From the NCBI RefSeq assembly GCF_900176335.1, contig NZ_FWXW01000005.1, forward strand, positions 186,001 to 250,000: a stretch of DNA of 64,000 bases, read 5' to 3'. This document shows positions 8,396 to 19,143 of the stretch, one piece after another; the stretch's first letter is position 1; every line of letters starts with the position of its first letter. The stretch is from Papillibacter cinnamivorans DSM 12816 (lineage in GTDB: Bacteria; Bacillota; Clostridia; Oscillospirales; Oscillospiraceae). The notes below the pieces were generated by a model. The model did not search any database. It was given only the letters and a program-made list of their open reading frames with translations, and was not told where the DNA came from. The position numbers were made by a program, and so were the translations under genes.

Positions 8396-9139
8396 TTGGA
8401 AGATGTCACCGAGGTGCGGGAAGAAGCACTCCATTACTTTGTGATACGAAAGGAAATTCCCTTTAAAGGAAAGGCCTATATTCTGGTGCGCCGCTGCCGG
8501 GCAGATGTTCTTCCCTCTCTTCTCCGGGAGCTCACAGGGGATCTTCTGCGCCTGGGCGCGAAGCAGGTTTTCTGCTCCGTCACCGACCCTTCTTTGGTTC
8601 TTTCGGAGGAGTCTTTTTTCGCGGGGGAATATCTTTTCCGGTTTGACGGCACCGTGGACTGTCTGGAACGGGGGACCACGGCGGAGGGATTTGAATCCCC
8701 GGACCCGGGGTTCCGGGCGGAGCCCCTGACGCGGGAAAACGCCCCGGTCTTTCTTACCATGTATAACGAATGTTTTTTCAGCGTTCCCAACTCCGCCACC
8801 TATGGGGAGGAGGATATCCGCCGTATGCTGGAAAACCGGGTATTCGAGGGCATCCTCTTTACCTTCCGGGGCGCAACCGCGGGCCTTCTGGAGCTCTCTT
8901 ATCAGGATCTGGTTCCTGAGCTCGCCTCCGTGGCGGTTTCGGAGCGGTTCCGAGGCAGGGGGCTGGGCCGTGATATCGTGCTTTACGGCCTGGAGCATCT
9001 CCGGCAAAGAGGGCATTTTTTAGCTTTTCTTCGGGTTTCCTCCCGCAATACGGCGGCGTATCATCTCTATCTTTCCCTGGGCTTCCGGCAGACGGATGTC
9101 GCCTCCCGCTGGTATGTGCACCGCCCGGAAGGAGTCTGA
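8396..9139 (+). CDS. GNAT family N-acetyltransferase with N-terminal extension
   Basis: About 247 residues. The first 105 have no clear motif and the C-terminal half is a GNAT domain, with V-P-E-L-A-S-V-A-V (beta-4), the R-F-R-G-R-G-L-G acyl-CoA loop near residue 190, and R-V-S-S-R-N-T-A-A-Y-H-L-Y-L-S-L-G-F. This layout resembles two-domain GNATs. The start is uncertain: a TTG at 8396 has GAGGTGA about 7 bases upstream, while a GTG at 8387 lies inside that sequence. The substrate is unknown. A terminator-like hairpin follows at 9181-9226. Confidence 0.75.
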   Translation: MEDVTEVREEALHYFVIRKEIPFKGKAYILVRRCRADVLPSLLRELTGDLLRLGAKQVFCSVTDPSLVLSEESFFAGEYLFRFDGTVDCLERGTTAEGFESPDPGFRAEPLTRENAPVFLTMYNECFFSVPNSATYGEEDIRRMLENRVFEGILFTFRGATAGLLELSYQDLVPELASVAVSERFRGRGLGRDIVLYGLEHLRQRGHFLAFLRVSSRNTAAYHLYLSLGFRQTDVASRWYVHRPEGV

Positions 9140-9180
9140 ACGGCGGCTGCCGCTATTTCACTGCCGATGCAATTAAACGA

Positions 9181-9226
9181 AAAAGGACCTAAGCTCCTGC
9201 CTCGGACTTAAGTCCTTTTGTTTTTT
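9181..9226. terminator. terminator-like hairpin
   Basis: AAAAGGAC-TAAG pairs with CTTA-GTCCTTTT across a loop of about 12 nt, with one mismatch, and is followed by GTTTTTTC. It ends the acetyltransferase transcript before the ABC transporter genes. Confidence 0.65.
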
Positions 9227-9307
9227 CAGATGGTGTGATATACTGATTTTTGGCTATTTATTTCTTTTTATCCAGTGCATCACAGAATTTTTATCAGGGA
9301 GACTTAT

Positions 9308-10027
9308 ATGATTGACGTTCGGAACATGACGAAAAAATACGGCAAGCTGACCGCCAACGACAACTTAAGCCTCGCCGTGGGCGGCGGAGAGCTTGCTGTT
9401 CTGCTGGGTCCCAACGGCGCGGGCAAGTCCACCCTCATCAAGTCCGTCTGCGGCCTTTTGCGTTTCGAGGGCTCCATCACCATCGGAGGATACGAGAATC
9501 ATTCTACCGAGGCCAAGCGGCTGCTGGGGTATATCCCGGAATTTCCCGTTCTGTATCCTATGCTGACGGTGTACGAGCACCTGGAGTTCATCGCCAGGGC
9601 GTACCGGCTGGAGGCCTGGGAGGACCGGGCGGAGGATCTGCTGCGCCGGTTCGAGCTGGACGATAAAAAGACGAAGCTGGGCAAGGAGCTGTCCAAAGGA
9701 ATGCAGCAGAAGGTCAGCGTTTGCTGCGCCCTTCTTCCCTGTCCCCGGGCCGTCGTCTTCGACGAACCCCTCGTGGGCCTCGACCCCCACGGGATCCGGG
9801 AGCTGAAAATTCTCATGTCGAAACTTCGGGAGGAGGGCTGCGCCCTGCTGGTGAGCACCCATATCATTGAGAGCATGGAAGACAACTGGGATGTGACCTA
9901 CATTATGATGAAGGGCAAAATCGTACGGGTCTGCCGCCGGGAGGAACTCCATGAGGGCCAGAGCCTGGAGGACGTCTACTTCGACATCACCGAGGGACAC
10001 GCTCCGGAGGAATATCCCCATGAATAG
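9308..10027 (+). CDS. ABC transporter ATP-binding protein
   Basis: A 239-residue ATPase. Walker A is G-P-N-G-A-G-K-S-T (about residue 34), the signature is L-S-K-G-M-Q-Q-K (in place of LSGGQ), Walker B is A-V-V-F-D-E-P-L-V-G-L-D-P, and the switch histidine is in S-T-H-I-I-E-S-M-E. The signature variant is typical of ABC-2 type exporters. The ATG at 9308 follows a CAGGGAGAC site. The permease start overlaps the end of this gene (ATG at 10020), so the two are translationally coupled and form one exporter. Confidence 0.88.
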   Translation: MIDVRNMTKKYGKLTANDNLSLAVGGGELAVLLGPNGAGKSTLIKSVCGLLRFEGSITIGGYENHSTEAKRLLGYIPEFPVLYPMLTVYEHLEFIARAYRLEAWEDRAEDLLRRFELDDKKTKLGKELSKGMQQKVSVCCALLPCPRAVVFDEPLVGLDPHGIRELKILMSKLREEGCALLVSTHIIESMEDNWDVTYIMMKGKIVRVCRREELHEGQSLEDVYFDITEGHAPEEYPHE

Positions 10028-11618
10028 CCTCGTTTTTCTGGTATCCAGAAGTCTGAAAAACAGTTTCCTGGAGCTTCTGCGCAAACCGGCGAAGCTGATT
10101 TTGTGGCTTTTCGTCATCGCCATGGTGGTGGGATTCTTTATCCTTTCCCTGTATACGCGCCAGAGCGCGGAAATTCACAACATTATCTGGCTCAAGGGGA
10201 TCGCCTTTCTCATGGCCCTGTTTCTCGTCATCATTGCCGTACAGAAGGGTCTTTCCAGCGGCGACGCGATATTCGACATGAGCGACGTCAATCTTCTGTT
10301 TGTTTCTCCTGTCAATCCCCGGCTGATCCTGCTGTACGGAATTGTCCGCATGGCGAAAATGGCGTTCTGGGCGGGCTTTTTTATCCTGTTTCAAAGCAAT
10401 TCCCTCAGCAACGGCTTCGGCGTGGGATACGGCGGGGTGCTTCTTCTGCTGCTGGGTTTTTTCCTTGCCTTCAGCCTGATGCAGGTCCTGTCGCTTCTGA
10501 TCTACGTTCTCACCAACGGGCGGCCGAAACGGAAAAACGCGGTGAAGCTGATCGCCGTCGCCGCTTTTCTTCCGGTGATCGCCTACACCGGAGTTACCTT
10601 TGCGGCAGTCCGGTCCCTTCTCCCGGCGCTGGAAGCCGTGCTGCGCTCACCCGTTTCCACGTGGGCTCCTGTGGCGGGCTGGGCATCGGAAGGGATCGTT
10701 TCTCTCATTATCGGCAACACGGGCAGGGGGCTTTTGTTTTTCGGGCTCATTATTCTTGCCGCAGCCCTGATCATGCTGTATATCGCCCTGAGCAACCCCG
10801 ATTATTACGAGGACGTTCTGGTGGCCACGGAAACCGCCTTTGAGAAAAAACGCTCCGCCTCCGAAGGGCAGCTGAACCCGGAAGCCTCCTCCAAACGGAA
10901 GATCCATGTTTCCAAAACCGGCATCGGAGGGGCGGGAGCAAGCGCTATTTTCTATAAGCACCTGCGGGAATCCTTCCGCGCAAACCGGCTGGGTCTGTGG
11001 GGGCTGCCTTCCGTCTTTACGGTACTGGGCGCCGCCGTGATGTCCCTGTTCCTGCGGGGCGAAGGAGACGGCGGAGGGCTCCTGATACTTCTTCAGATCC
11101 TGATGTGGATGCAGATCTTTTTCATCGGGACGGGGCGCGGCCTGAAGGAACTTTATATGCACTATATCTACCTGATTCCAGAAAGCTCCTTTCGTAAAAT
11201 CGTGTGGAGCAATCTGGAGCTGGCACTGAAAATCCTGGTGGAGAGCGCCGTGCTCTTCTCCGTCGCGGGCGGCATCCTGGGCGCCTCCGTCCCGCTCATT
11301 TTGCTCTCCATCGCGCTCTTCACCCTGTTCTCCTTCCTGCTATTGGGCATCAACTATCTTTCTCTTCGCTGGACCCAGGCAGATCTGAGCGCGGGACTCC
11401 TTATCATCATCTATCTGATTGCGGTAATCGTCATCATGCTCCCCGGCCTGATCCCCGCAATCGTTGTGGGATCCATGCTCGGCGACGCCGGCATCTATGT
11501 CGGGTTCGGAATCCTTTCCGCCTGGGAGCTTCTTGCCGCCCTGGGCTGCTTCGCCCTGTCCCGGGGCATCCTCCACCGCTGCGACATGCCCGTGTACAAG
11601 GGCGGCCGGCAGCGGTAA
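10020..11618 (+). CDS. ABC exporter permease
   Basis: A 532-residue membrane protein with about a dozen hydrophobic helices. A long cytoplasmic loop near residues 270-320 is rich in charged residues, and the G-L-S-S-G-D-A-I-F-D-M-S-D-V-N-L-L-F and S-P-V-N-P-R segments are typical of the putative ABC exporter family found in Firmicutes. Its start overlaps the ATPase gene by 8 bases. The cargo cannot be told from sequence; relatives are linked with peptide or lipid export. A hairpin at 11638-11675 ends the transcript. Confidence 0.8.
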   Translation: MNSLVFLVSRSLKNSFLELLRKPAKLILWLFVIAMVVGFFILSLYTRQSAEIHNIIWLKGIAFLMALFLVIIAVQKGLSSGDAIFDMSDVNLLFVSPVNPRLILLYGIVRMAKMAFWAGFFILFQSNSLSNGFGVGYGGVLLLLLGFFLAFSLMQVLSLLIYVLTNGRPKRKNAVKLIAVAAFLPVIAYTGVTFAAVRSLLPALEAVLRSPVSTWAPVAGWASEGIVSLIIGNTGRGLLFFGLIILAAALIMLYIALSNPDYYEDVLVATETAFEKKRSASEGQLNPEASSKRKIHVSKTGIGGAGASAIFYKHLRESFRANRLGLWGLPSVFTVLGAAVMSLFLRGEGDGGGLLILLQILMWMQIFFIGTGRGLKELYMHYIYLIPESSFRKIVWSNLELALKILVESAVLFSVAGGILGASVPLILLSIALFTLFSFLLLGINYLSLRWTQADLSAGLLIIIYLIAVIVIMLPGLIPAIVVGSMLGDAGIYVGFGILSAWELLAALGCFALSRGILHRCDMPVYKGGRQR

Positions 11619-11637
11619 AAGAACAGTCTAAAATAAA

Positions 11638-11675
11638 ATCGGGCCCGGAGAACCTGACGCCTCCGGGTCCGATTA
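11638..11675. terminator. bidirectional terminator-like hairpin
   Basis: A stem with ATCGGGCCCGGAG on the left and CTCCGGGTCCGAT on the right (one G-T type mismatch, loop of about 10 nt) is flanked by AAAATAAA on the left and TTATTATTT on the right. It separates the exporter operon from the minus-strand DUF975 gene. Confidence 0.65.
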
Positions 11676-11719
11676 TTATTTCCGTGCTTCATCCCTTGCT
11701 GCCTTGCTTTTTATCCCCG

Positions 11720-12391
11720 TCAACGTCTCGCGTCCTGCCGCCCGCTGTCTTCCAGCGCAAGCTGGCGGTAGAAAATCGCGTTAGTGAAGTTGACATAGGG
11801 GATCAGCCAGAGGTAGAGGATGCCCAGAGTGAGGACCCCCAGGAGCATCCATCCGATGAAGCTCAGGTCCAGGACGAAAAGGTCAATCTTATGGCCCACC
11901 ATGAGCCGTTTGCTGGTGCGGATGGCCTCCATGGCCGTCATATCCGGGTTATCGATGATGAGGAAATACACAAGCCGGTAGCGGTAGATCGCAATAAACC
12001 CCGGAATAATGAAGAGCAGAAACCAAAGGAATGTGAAAAGTCCCACCAGAAAGGACAGCCAGATGATCCTGCCCGCGTAGTTGAATCCGTCGAACAGCTC
12101 CGCGAAGGAGGAGGTCCGGCTCTCGATGCCGGCAAGGCAGTAGGTAAGAAATCCCACCATGAGCACGGAGTTAAAGAGTGCAATCAGCAGATTCAGGAGC
12201 GTCACCAGGCCTCTCAGGCCGGGATCCGCGATATCCTCCGCCCAGTAAAGCCCCCCTGTCAGCGCGTTCACCACCAAAGAAATCGCTATGGGGATGAGGC
12301 TGTAAACCAGCGTCATCAGCATGGGCTTCGGCTCCGCCCTCTTCATACAGTCCTTAGCCTGCCATTTCATTTCGATCCGGTTCATTCCCAT
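11720..12391 (-). CDS. DUF975 family membrane protein
   Basis: A 223-residue protein of the DUF975 family. It has four to six hydrophobic segments, the A-I-Y-R-Y-R-L-V-Y-F-L-I-I-D-N-P centre, the A-M-E-A-I-R-T-S-K-R-L-M motif, the F-I-G-W helix and a C-terminal P-Y-V-N-F-T-N-A-I-F-Y. The family's function is unknown. A second DUF975 gene lies directly upstream on the same strand (12580-13323) with the same motif order, so the two look like tandem duplicates. Confidence 0.85.
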   Translation of the reverse strand: MGMNRIEMKWQAKDCMKRAEPKPMLMTLVYSLIPIAISLVVNALTGGLYWAEDIADPGLRGLVTLLNLLIALFNSVLMVGFLTYCLAGIESRTSSFAELFDGFNYAGRIIWLSFLVGLFTFLWFLLFIIPGFIAIYRYRLVYFLIIDNPDMTAMEAIRTSKRLMVGHKIDLFVLDLSFIGWMLLGVLTLGILYLWLIPYVNFTNAIFYRQLALEDSGRQDARR

Positions 12392-12579
12392 ATATCCATC
12401 CTCCCTATCTTTTCCATATTATCACAGCGCCGGTGTACTGGCAACAGAGAATTCCGGAAGATTCCCTATTAATCCCCATTTTTCTGTGTTTTTCCTGTAA
12501 ATTGTTCGCAACTTTTTACGCTGTCCGGCCTTCGTGCACACGGTCCCGATGCTTCTTTGAGAAAGGATATGCCGTCCTC

Positions 12580-13323
12580 TCAGCGCAGTGTACCGTTCCT
12601 CACGGGAACCTGGTCTCCGTTTTCCTTCACGGCGTTCCGGTAAAAAACCGCGTTGGTGAAATTGAAGTAGGGTACCAGCCAGAGGCCCAAGCAGTAGGCG
12701 GCGAGCATGGTGCCATAGACCCCGTCCAAGCCCGTGCGCATAAATACCCGCCAGAATACGAAGCTGAGGGGGACCGCCAGCAACGCCCAGCCGATAAAGC
12801 TCAGATCCAGAAGAAAGAGGTCTGATTTGCGTCCGTTCATCAGCAGACTGCTGGCGCGGATGGCCTCTTTGGCGGTCATATGGGGGTTGTCGATGATGAG
12901 GAAATATGCCATGCGGCAGCGATATATTGCAATGATACCGGGTACGATGAGAAGCAGGAACCGGAGAAGGATATACAAATCCATGAGAATGGACAGCCGG
13001 AGGATCCTTCCGAAATCGCGGAATCCCGCAAAGAGCGCCGAAAAGGAGGAAGGTCTTCTTTCAATCCCGGAAAGGCAGTAGGTACGAAAACCCACCGTCA
13101 ATACGATCTGAAACAGTCCGGCGAGAAACTGCAGAATGAGTTTAAGCCAGATCAGCCCGGGGTCCGCCAGCCGGCCGGACAGATAAACGCCCCCCGTGAC
13201 GTAATTGAGCATCAGCGACAGAGCGCCGATTATCAGGAGATAAATAATCGCCATCCCAATGGGCCGGGGCTTCGCCCTGGCCATATCGTCCCTGGCCTTT
13301 TCCTTCATTTCATATAATACCAT
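12580..13323 (-). CDS. DUF975 family membrane protein (paralogue of 11720-12391)
   Basis: A 247-residue DUF975 protein with the same landmarks as its neighbour: A-K-P-R-P-I-G-M-A near the N-terminus, A-I-Y-R-C-R-M-A-Y-F-L-I-I-D-N-P, A-K-E-A-I-R-A-S, F-I-G-W-A-L-L and P-Y-F-N-F-T-N-A-V-F-Y. It carries an extra loop of about 20 residues before the last helix, relative to the downstream copy. About 190 bases separate the copies, so they may have separate promoters. Function unknown. Confidence 0.85.
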   Translation of the reverse strand: MVLYEMKEKARDDMARAKPRPIGMAIIYLLIIGALSLMLNYVTGGVYLSGRLADPGLIWLKLILQFLAGLFQIVLTVGFRTYCLSGIERRPSSFSALFAGFRDFGRILRLSILMDLYILLRFLLLIVPGIIAIYRCRMAYFLIIDNPHMTAKEAIRASSLLMNGRKSDLFLLDLSFIGWALLAVPLSFVFWRVFMRTGLDGVYGTMLAAYCLGLWLVPYFNFTNAVFYRNAVKENGDQVPVRNGTLR

Positions 13324-13423
13324 GCCGCTTTCCTCCCTTACTTTTGTTATTTTACCATATACAGGAGTTGCCCGGCAACTGAGAAACGGGGGCGCCTTTT
13401 TCTACAAGCGGATACTATTAGAT

Positions 13424-13484
13424 AAAACAAGACGTATGGCTGTCCCCCCGCCTCCGGCGGGGGGACAGCCATACGTCTTGTTTT
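13424..13484. repeat. perfect 29-bp hairpin with 3-nt loop
   Basis: Arms 13424-13452 and 13456-13484 are exact reverse complements around a TCC loop. The outer ends are AAAA and TTTT, so either strand gives a hairpin followed by a short T-run. It lies beyond the ilv terminator on the minus strand and upstream of the DUF975 gene that starts at 13323. It could be a second, very strong bidirectional terminator or a mobile palindrome. Confidence 0.8.
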
Positions 13485-13529
13485 ATTTGTTGTATCGACA
13501 TTTTATTGAAGCCTGGTATGACAATAAAA

Positions 13530-13559
13530 ATGCGGGAAAGGCAGCTGCCTTTCCCGCAT
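13530..13559 (-). terminator. terminator of the ilv operon
   Basis: A 30-base perfect palindrome (each half 15 bases) lies 17 bases beyond the ilvD stop. Read on the minus strand it is followed by TTTTTATTG, as expected for an intrinsic terminator. Confidence 0.75.
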
Positions 13560-13576
13560 GATTTTGCTTTTGGCCC

Positions 13577-15235
13577 TTATTTCAGCACAGCGCCCTGGTC
13601 GGCGGAGGTGACCAGCTTGGCGTACCTCGCCAGGTACCCCGTCTTGATCCGGGGCTCGGGGCAGACCCACTGGGCGCGGCGGCGCTCCAGCTCGGCATCG
13701 TCCACCAGAAGATGGATGGAATAATTGGGGATGTCGATGGCGATCTGATCCCCTTCCCGGATGAGGGCGATGGGTCCGCCGTCGGCTCCCTCGGGGGAAA
13801 CATGCCCGATGGAAGCGCCCCGGGTGGCGCCGGAAAAGCGCCCGTCGGTGATGAGGGCGACCTCCTTGTCCAAGCCCGCCCCCGCGATGGCGGAGGTGGG
13901 GCTGAGCATCTCCCGCATGCCGGGGCCGCCGCGGGGCCCCTCGTATCGGATCACCACCACGTCGCCGGGGAGGATCTTACCGCCGTAGATGGCGGCGATG
14001 GCCTCGTCCTCGCTGTCAAAGACCCGGGCGGGACCTGTATGGGTCATCATCTCGGGGGCCACCGCCGAGCGCTTGACCACCCCTCCGCCGGGCGCCAGGT
14101 TGCCGAAGAGGATGGCGAGGCCGCCGGTTTCGGAATAGGGCTTGTCAAAGGGCCGGATCACCTCGTTGTCCAGCACCATGGCGCCCTTCAGGTTTTCCTT
14201 CAGGGTCCTGCCCGTGACGGTGAGGACCTCGCCGTCGATCCGCCCGTTTTCCAGAAGGCGGCTGAGGAGCGCCTGCACCCCGCCGGCCTCGTAGAGGTCC
14301 TGGACGTGATGCTCCCCGGCGGGGGCCAGGTGGCACAGGTTGGGGGTCACGGAGCTGTGGCGGTTGATATCCTTCAGATCGAGGGTGAGTCCCCGCTCCT
14401 TGGCAATGGCGGTGAGGTGCAGAACGGAGTTGGAGGAGCAGCCCAGGGCCATGTCGGCAATCAGGGCGTTGGCCAGAGAAGCCTCTGTGATGATGTCGGA
14501 AGGCTTGATATCCTTTTCAATCAGCTCCACGATCTTGTATCCCGCCTCCTTGGCAAGGCGGATGCGGGCGGCGTAGACGGCGGGAACCGTGCCGTTTCCG
14601 GGCAAGGCCATGCCGATGGCCTCGGTGAGGCAGTTCATGGAGTTGGCGGTGAACATGCCGGAGCAGGAGCCGCAGCCGGGGCAGGCGTTGTCTTCCACCT
14701 CCTTGAGGGCTTCGGGGCCGATCTTCCCCGCCTTGAGGCTTCCTACCGCCTCATAGACGCTGTTATAGTCCAGGGCCTTGCCGTTTAAGCGCCGGGAGAG
14801 CATGGGGCCGCCGGAAATGAAGATGGAGGGAATGTTCAGCCTCGCCGCCGCCATGAGCATGCCGGGGATGATCTTGTCGCAGTTGGGGATAAAGACCATG
14901 CCGTCGAAGGCGTGGGCCATGGCCATGGACTCGCAGCTGTCTGCGATGAGCTCCCGGGAGGCCAGAGAATACTTCATTCCCTGGTGTCCCATGGCGATCC
15001 CGTCGCAGATGCCGATGACTCCGAACTCGATGGGAGTGCCACCCGCCATGCGGATGCCGGCCTTGACCGCCTCGCAGATGGTGCGCAGGTGGATGTGCCC
15101 GGGGATGATCTCGTTGAAGGAGTTGGCAACGCCGATGAGGGGGCGGCTGAGTTCCTCGTCGGTATAGCCCATGGCCTTGAACAGAGAACGGTGGGGCGCC
15201 CTTTCGGGGCCCTGGGTCACCAGATGACTTCTCAT
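13577..15235 (-). CDS. ilvD: dihydroxy-acid dehydratase
   Basis: A 552-residue enzyme that dehydrates 2,3-dihydroxy-isovalerate and 2,3-dihydroxy-3-methylvalerate to the 2-keto acids of valine and isoleucine. It has the iron-sulfur ligands in F-I-P-N-C-D-K and [17 protein letters not shown], the [12 protein letters not shown] motif and the conserved [13 protein letters not shown]. Length is normal. A GGAGGTAAT ribosome-binding site precedes the ATG. It is the last gene of the ilvB-N-C-D operon, 148 bases after ilvC. Confidence 0.97.
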   Translation of the reverse strand: MRSHLVTQGPERAPHRSLFKAMGYTDEELSRPLIGVANSFNEIIPGHIHLRTICEAVKAGIRMAGGTPIEFGVIGICDGIAMGHQGMKYSLASRELIADSCESMAMAHAFDGMVFIPNCDKIIPGMLMAAARLNIPSIFISGGPMLSRRLNGKALDYNSVYEAVGSLKAGKIGPEALKEVEDNACPGCGSCSGMFTANSMNCLTEAIGMALPGNGTVPAVYAARIRLAKEAGYKIVELIEKDIKPSDIITEASLANALIADMALGCSSNSVLHLTAIAKERGLTLDLKDINRHSSVTPNLCHLAPAGEHHVQDLYEAGGVQALLSRLLENGRIDGEVLTVTGRTLKENLKGAMVLDNEVIRPFDKPYSETGGLAILFGNLAPGGGVVKRSAVAPEMMTHTGPARVFDSEDEAIAAIYGGKILPGDVVVIRYEGPRGGPGMREMLSPTSAIAGAGLDKEVALITDGRFSGATRGASIGHVSPEGADGGPIALIREGDQIAIDIPNYSIHLLVDDAELERRRAQWVCPEPRIKTGYLARYAKLVTSADQGAVLK

Positions 15236-15383
15236 TGGAATTACCTCCGTGATGTTTTTTGTGATACCGGCGGATGCCCCGAAGGCAAAACCGCTCTCCC
15301 GGGTATGGAGAATGCCGGAATCGCAGATTCCGGCACTTCCCCTTTCATCCCGCCCGGAGACCGGGCAGGATACAGTACAGGGT

Positions 15384-16902
<1,519 letters not shown>

Positions 16903-17061
16903 CGTTTTTCCTTTCCGCCGCCATACGGCTCGTTGTTATTTGGCTGCGGCCGACCGCTTCCGGGCCCGGAGAAACCTCAGGGCTCCCGGAACGGTACAGC
17001 TCTTACTATACAATACTTTCGGATAAAAAGATACCGTTTTTGTATTTTTATTCAGCGAAAA

Positions 17062-18768
17062 TTACTCCAGCAGGAAGTCGGTGATGGGACTGCCCGCGGA
17101 GACCATGGGACGCACCATCTCGTCGATATCGATGCGGCACTCGATGAGGCAGGATTTCCCGGAGGAGACCGCCTTGTCGAAGGCGTCGGCAAACTCCTTT
17201 CCGGTTGAGACACGGTAAGCGTCCATCCCATAGGCCCCGGCAAGTTTGACGAAATCCGGGCCCCGGTCCAGGGTGGTCTGGGAATGCCGGTTGCCGTACA
17301 TAAGGGACTGCCACTGGCGCACCATACCCAAAGTTCCGTTGTTCATGAGGACGGTGATCACGGGGATGCCGTAGAAGCTCTCGGTGGCAAGCTCGCCCGC
17401 GTTCATGCGGAAGCTGCCGTCTCCGGTGATGTGCACGACGGTGGCGTCGGGTTTTCCAAGCTTTGTTCCCAGGGCGGCGCCCAGGCCGAAGCCCATGGTG
17501 CCGAAGCCGCCGCTGGTAATGAGCTGGCAGGGTCTTTTATAGCTGTAATACTGGGCGGCCCACATCTGGTGCTGGCCCACGTCTGTGACGATGATGGCCT
17601 CTCCCTTCGTCCTGTCGTGAATCTCACGCATGATATCCCGGGGCTCCAGCTTCCCGTCGGACCGGCCGGGAATAGGTTCTCCCGCCATGGACTCCACCTG
17701 GGTGAGCCATTCCCCGTGGGAGTACTGGGGAAGCTTTTCATTGACGGCCGCAAGCACCTGGCATGCGTCGCCGATGAGGTGATAATCGGTAACCACGTTC
17801 TTGTCGATTTCCGCCCTGTCGATGTCCACCTGAACGATCTTCGCGTTTTTCGCGAAGGTGGAGGTGTGGCCCGCCACCCGGTCGGAAAACCGCGTGCCCA
17901 GGGCGATGAGAAGATCGCAGGCGGTGCTGGCCCGGTTTGCTTCCAGGGTCCCGTGCATGCCGATGAGGCCCAGGCTCAGGGGATGGTCGCTGGGAATCGC
18001 GCCAAGACCCATGAGGGTCATGGCAACGGGCGCGTCGATCTTTTCGGCAAAGGTGAGAAGCTCCTTTTCCGCCTGGGAGCGGATAATGCCGCCGCCGGCC
18101 AGGATCATGGGTTTTTTCGCCTGGGCGATCATACCCAGAAGCTTTTTGACATCCTCGCTGTCCGGATCGATTTTATGAACGTTGTGAGAGGCGCGCTCGG
18201 CGAGCTTCTTGAGCCGGCCGTGTTTGATATGCTCGGCCTTGGGAAGGGGAGTGTAGTCCACCTCGACGGTGGTGATGTTTTTAGGAATATCCACCAGGAC
18301 CGGACCGGGCCGGCCGGCCGCGGCAACGGCAAAAGCCTCCCGCATGATATCCGCCAGCTCGCCTGGATTTCTCACCAGGTAGTTGGACTTGGTAATGGGC
18401 ATGGTGATGCCGGTGATGTCCACCTCCTGGAAACTGTCCTTCCCGATGAGGGATTCTCCCACGTTGCAGGTGATAAAGACCACGGGGGAGGAGTCCATAT
18501 AGGCGGTGGCGATCCCCGTGGTAAGGTTGGTGGCGCCGGGACCGGAAGTGGCGAAGCAAACGCCCACCTTTCCCGTTGCCCGGGCATAGCCGTCCGCCGC
18601 GTGGGAAGCTCCCTGCTCATGTGCGGTGAGAATGTGGTTGATCCTGTCCCTGTACTGATACAGGGCGTCGTAAATATTGAGGATCGTTCCTCCGGGATAC
18701 CCGAAAACCGTATCCACGCCCTGTTCCAGCAGACACTCGATAACCACCTGCGCGTTTTTCATTTTCAT
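17062..18768 (-). CDS. ilvB: acetolactate synthase large (catalytic) subunit
   Basis: A 568-residue thiamine-diphosphate enzyme that condenses pyruvate with pyruvate or 2-ketobutyrate, the first committed step of branched-chain amino acid synthesis. Landmarks are G-Y-P-G-G-T-I-L near residue 25, the catalytic glutamate in A-H-E-Q-G-A, A-T-S-G-P-G-A-T-N, the FAD-region G-L-G-A-I-P and the ThDP/Mg motif G-D-G-S-F-R-M-N. AAAGGAGG precedes the ATG. It is the first gene of the operon, and transcription is controlled by the T-box leader at 18828-19107. Confidence 0.97.
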   Translation of the reverse strand: MKMKNAQVVIECLLEQGVDTVFGYPGGTILNIYDALYQYRDRINHILTAHEQGASHAADGYARATGKVGVCFATSGPGATNLTTGIATAYMDSSPVVFITCNVGESLIGKDSFQEVDITGITMPITKSNYLVRNPGELADIMREAFAVAAAGRPGPVLVDIPKNITTVEVDYTPLPKAEHIKHGRLKKLAERASHNVHKIDPDSEDVKKLLGMIAQAKKPMILAGGGIIRSQAEKELLTFAEKIDAPVAMTLMGLGAIPSDHPLSLGLIGMHGTLEANRASTACDLLIALGTRFSDRVAGHTSTFAKNAKIVQVDIDRAEIDKNVVTDYHLIGDACQVLAAVNEKLPQYSHGEWLTQVESMAGEPIPGRSDGKLEPRDIMREIHDRTKGEAIIVTDVGQHQMWAAQYYSYKRPCQLITSGGFGTMGFGLGAALGTKLGKPDATVVHITGDGSFRMNAGELATESFYGIPVITVLMNNGTLGMVRQWQSLMYGNRHSQTTLDRGPDFVKLAGAYGMDAYRVSTGKEFADAFDKAVSSGKSCLIECRIDIDEMVRPMVSAGSPITDFLLE

Positions 18769-18827
18769 TGCGGGCTGCCTCCTTTATACTAATCGTTTTT
18801 CCTGCTTCTCGACGGCGCACCGGGAAA

Positions 18828-19107
18828 TAAAAACGGCCCCGTCCCTCCATAGGACGAAGCCAAACTCCGCGGTACCACCTAATTTCATGCGGAAAATCCG
18901 CATGCTCTCTGCAGCCACCAAAATGATGGCGCTCCCCCGTAACGGCGGGAACCCGGCGGAGCCTATGCGCCTTGCCGGCTTTCAGCTCCGCAGCTCCGGG
19001 AGGACCTTCCGAATTGCCTTTCACGGGGATTTCCACCGCCATCCCCTCTCTGTGCTTGCCGGGCAACCGTACTTTTCCCTTCACAGCCTTTTGCATATGG
19101 AATAGTT
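18828..19107 (-). promoter_or_regulatory. T-box riboswitch leader of the ilv operon
   Basis: On the minus strand the conserved T-box AGGTGGTACCGCG lies at 18868-18880. It is followed by a terminator stem (CGTCC... pairing with GGGACG, then GTTTTTA) ending near 18828. Upstream, an AGAGAGG motif near 19050 fits the stem-I internal loop. T-box leaders sense the charging of a cognate tRNA, and in front of ilv genes this is usually Ile, Leu or Val. I could not fix the specifier codon without folding the RNA. The leader is about 280 nt, normal for the class. Confidence 0.88.
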
Positions 19108-19114
19108 AACTGAT

Positions 19115-19143
19115 ATCATACCGCCGGCCGCCCTGTTTGTCAA
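19115..19143 (-). promoter_or_regulatory. sigma-A promoter of the ilv operon
   Basis: On the minus strand a perfect -35 (TTGACA, 19138-19143) and a TATGAT -10 (19115-19120) are separated by exactly 17 bases. Transcription would start near 19107, the upstream end of the T-box leader. Confidence 0.85.

Noticed and set aside
13712-14788. Long + strand frame opposite ilvD
   Set aside because: It is the antisense of a clearly conserved dehydratase, Gly/His-rich, with no ribosome-binding site.
17284-18792. Long + strand frame opposite ilvB
   Set aside because: Antisense shadow of the acetolactate synthase large subunit; no start signal and no recognisable fold.
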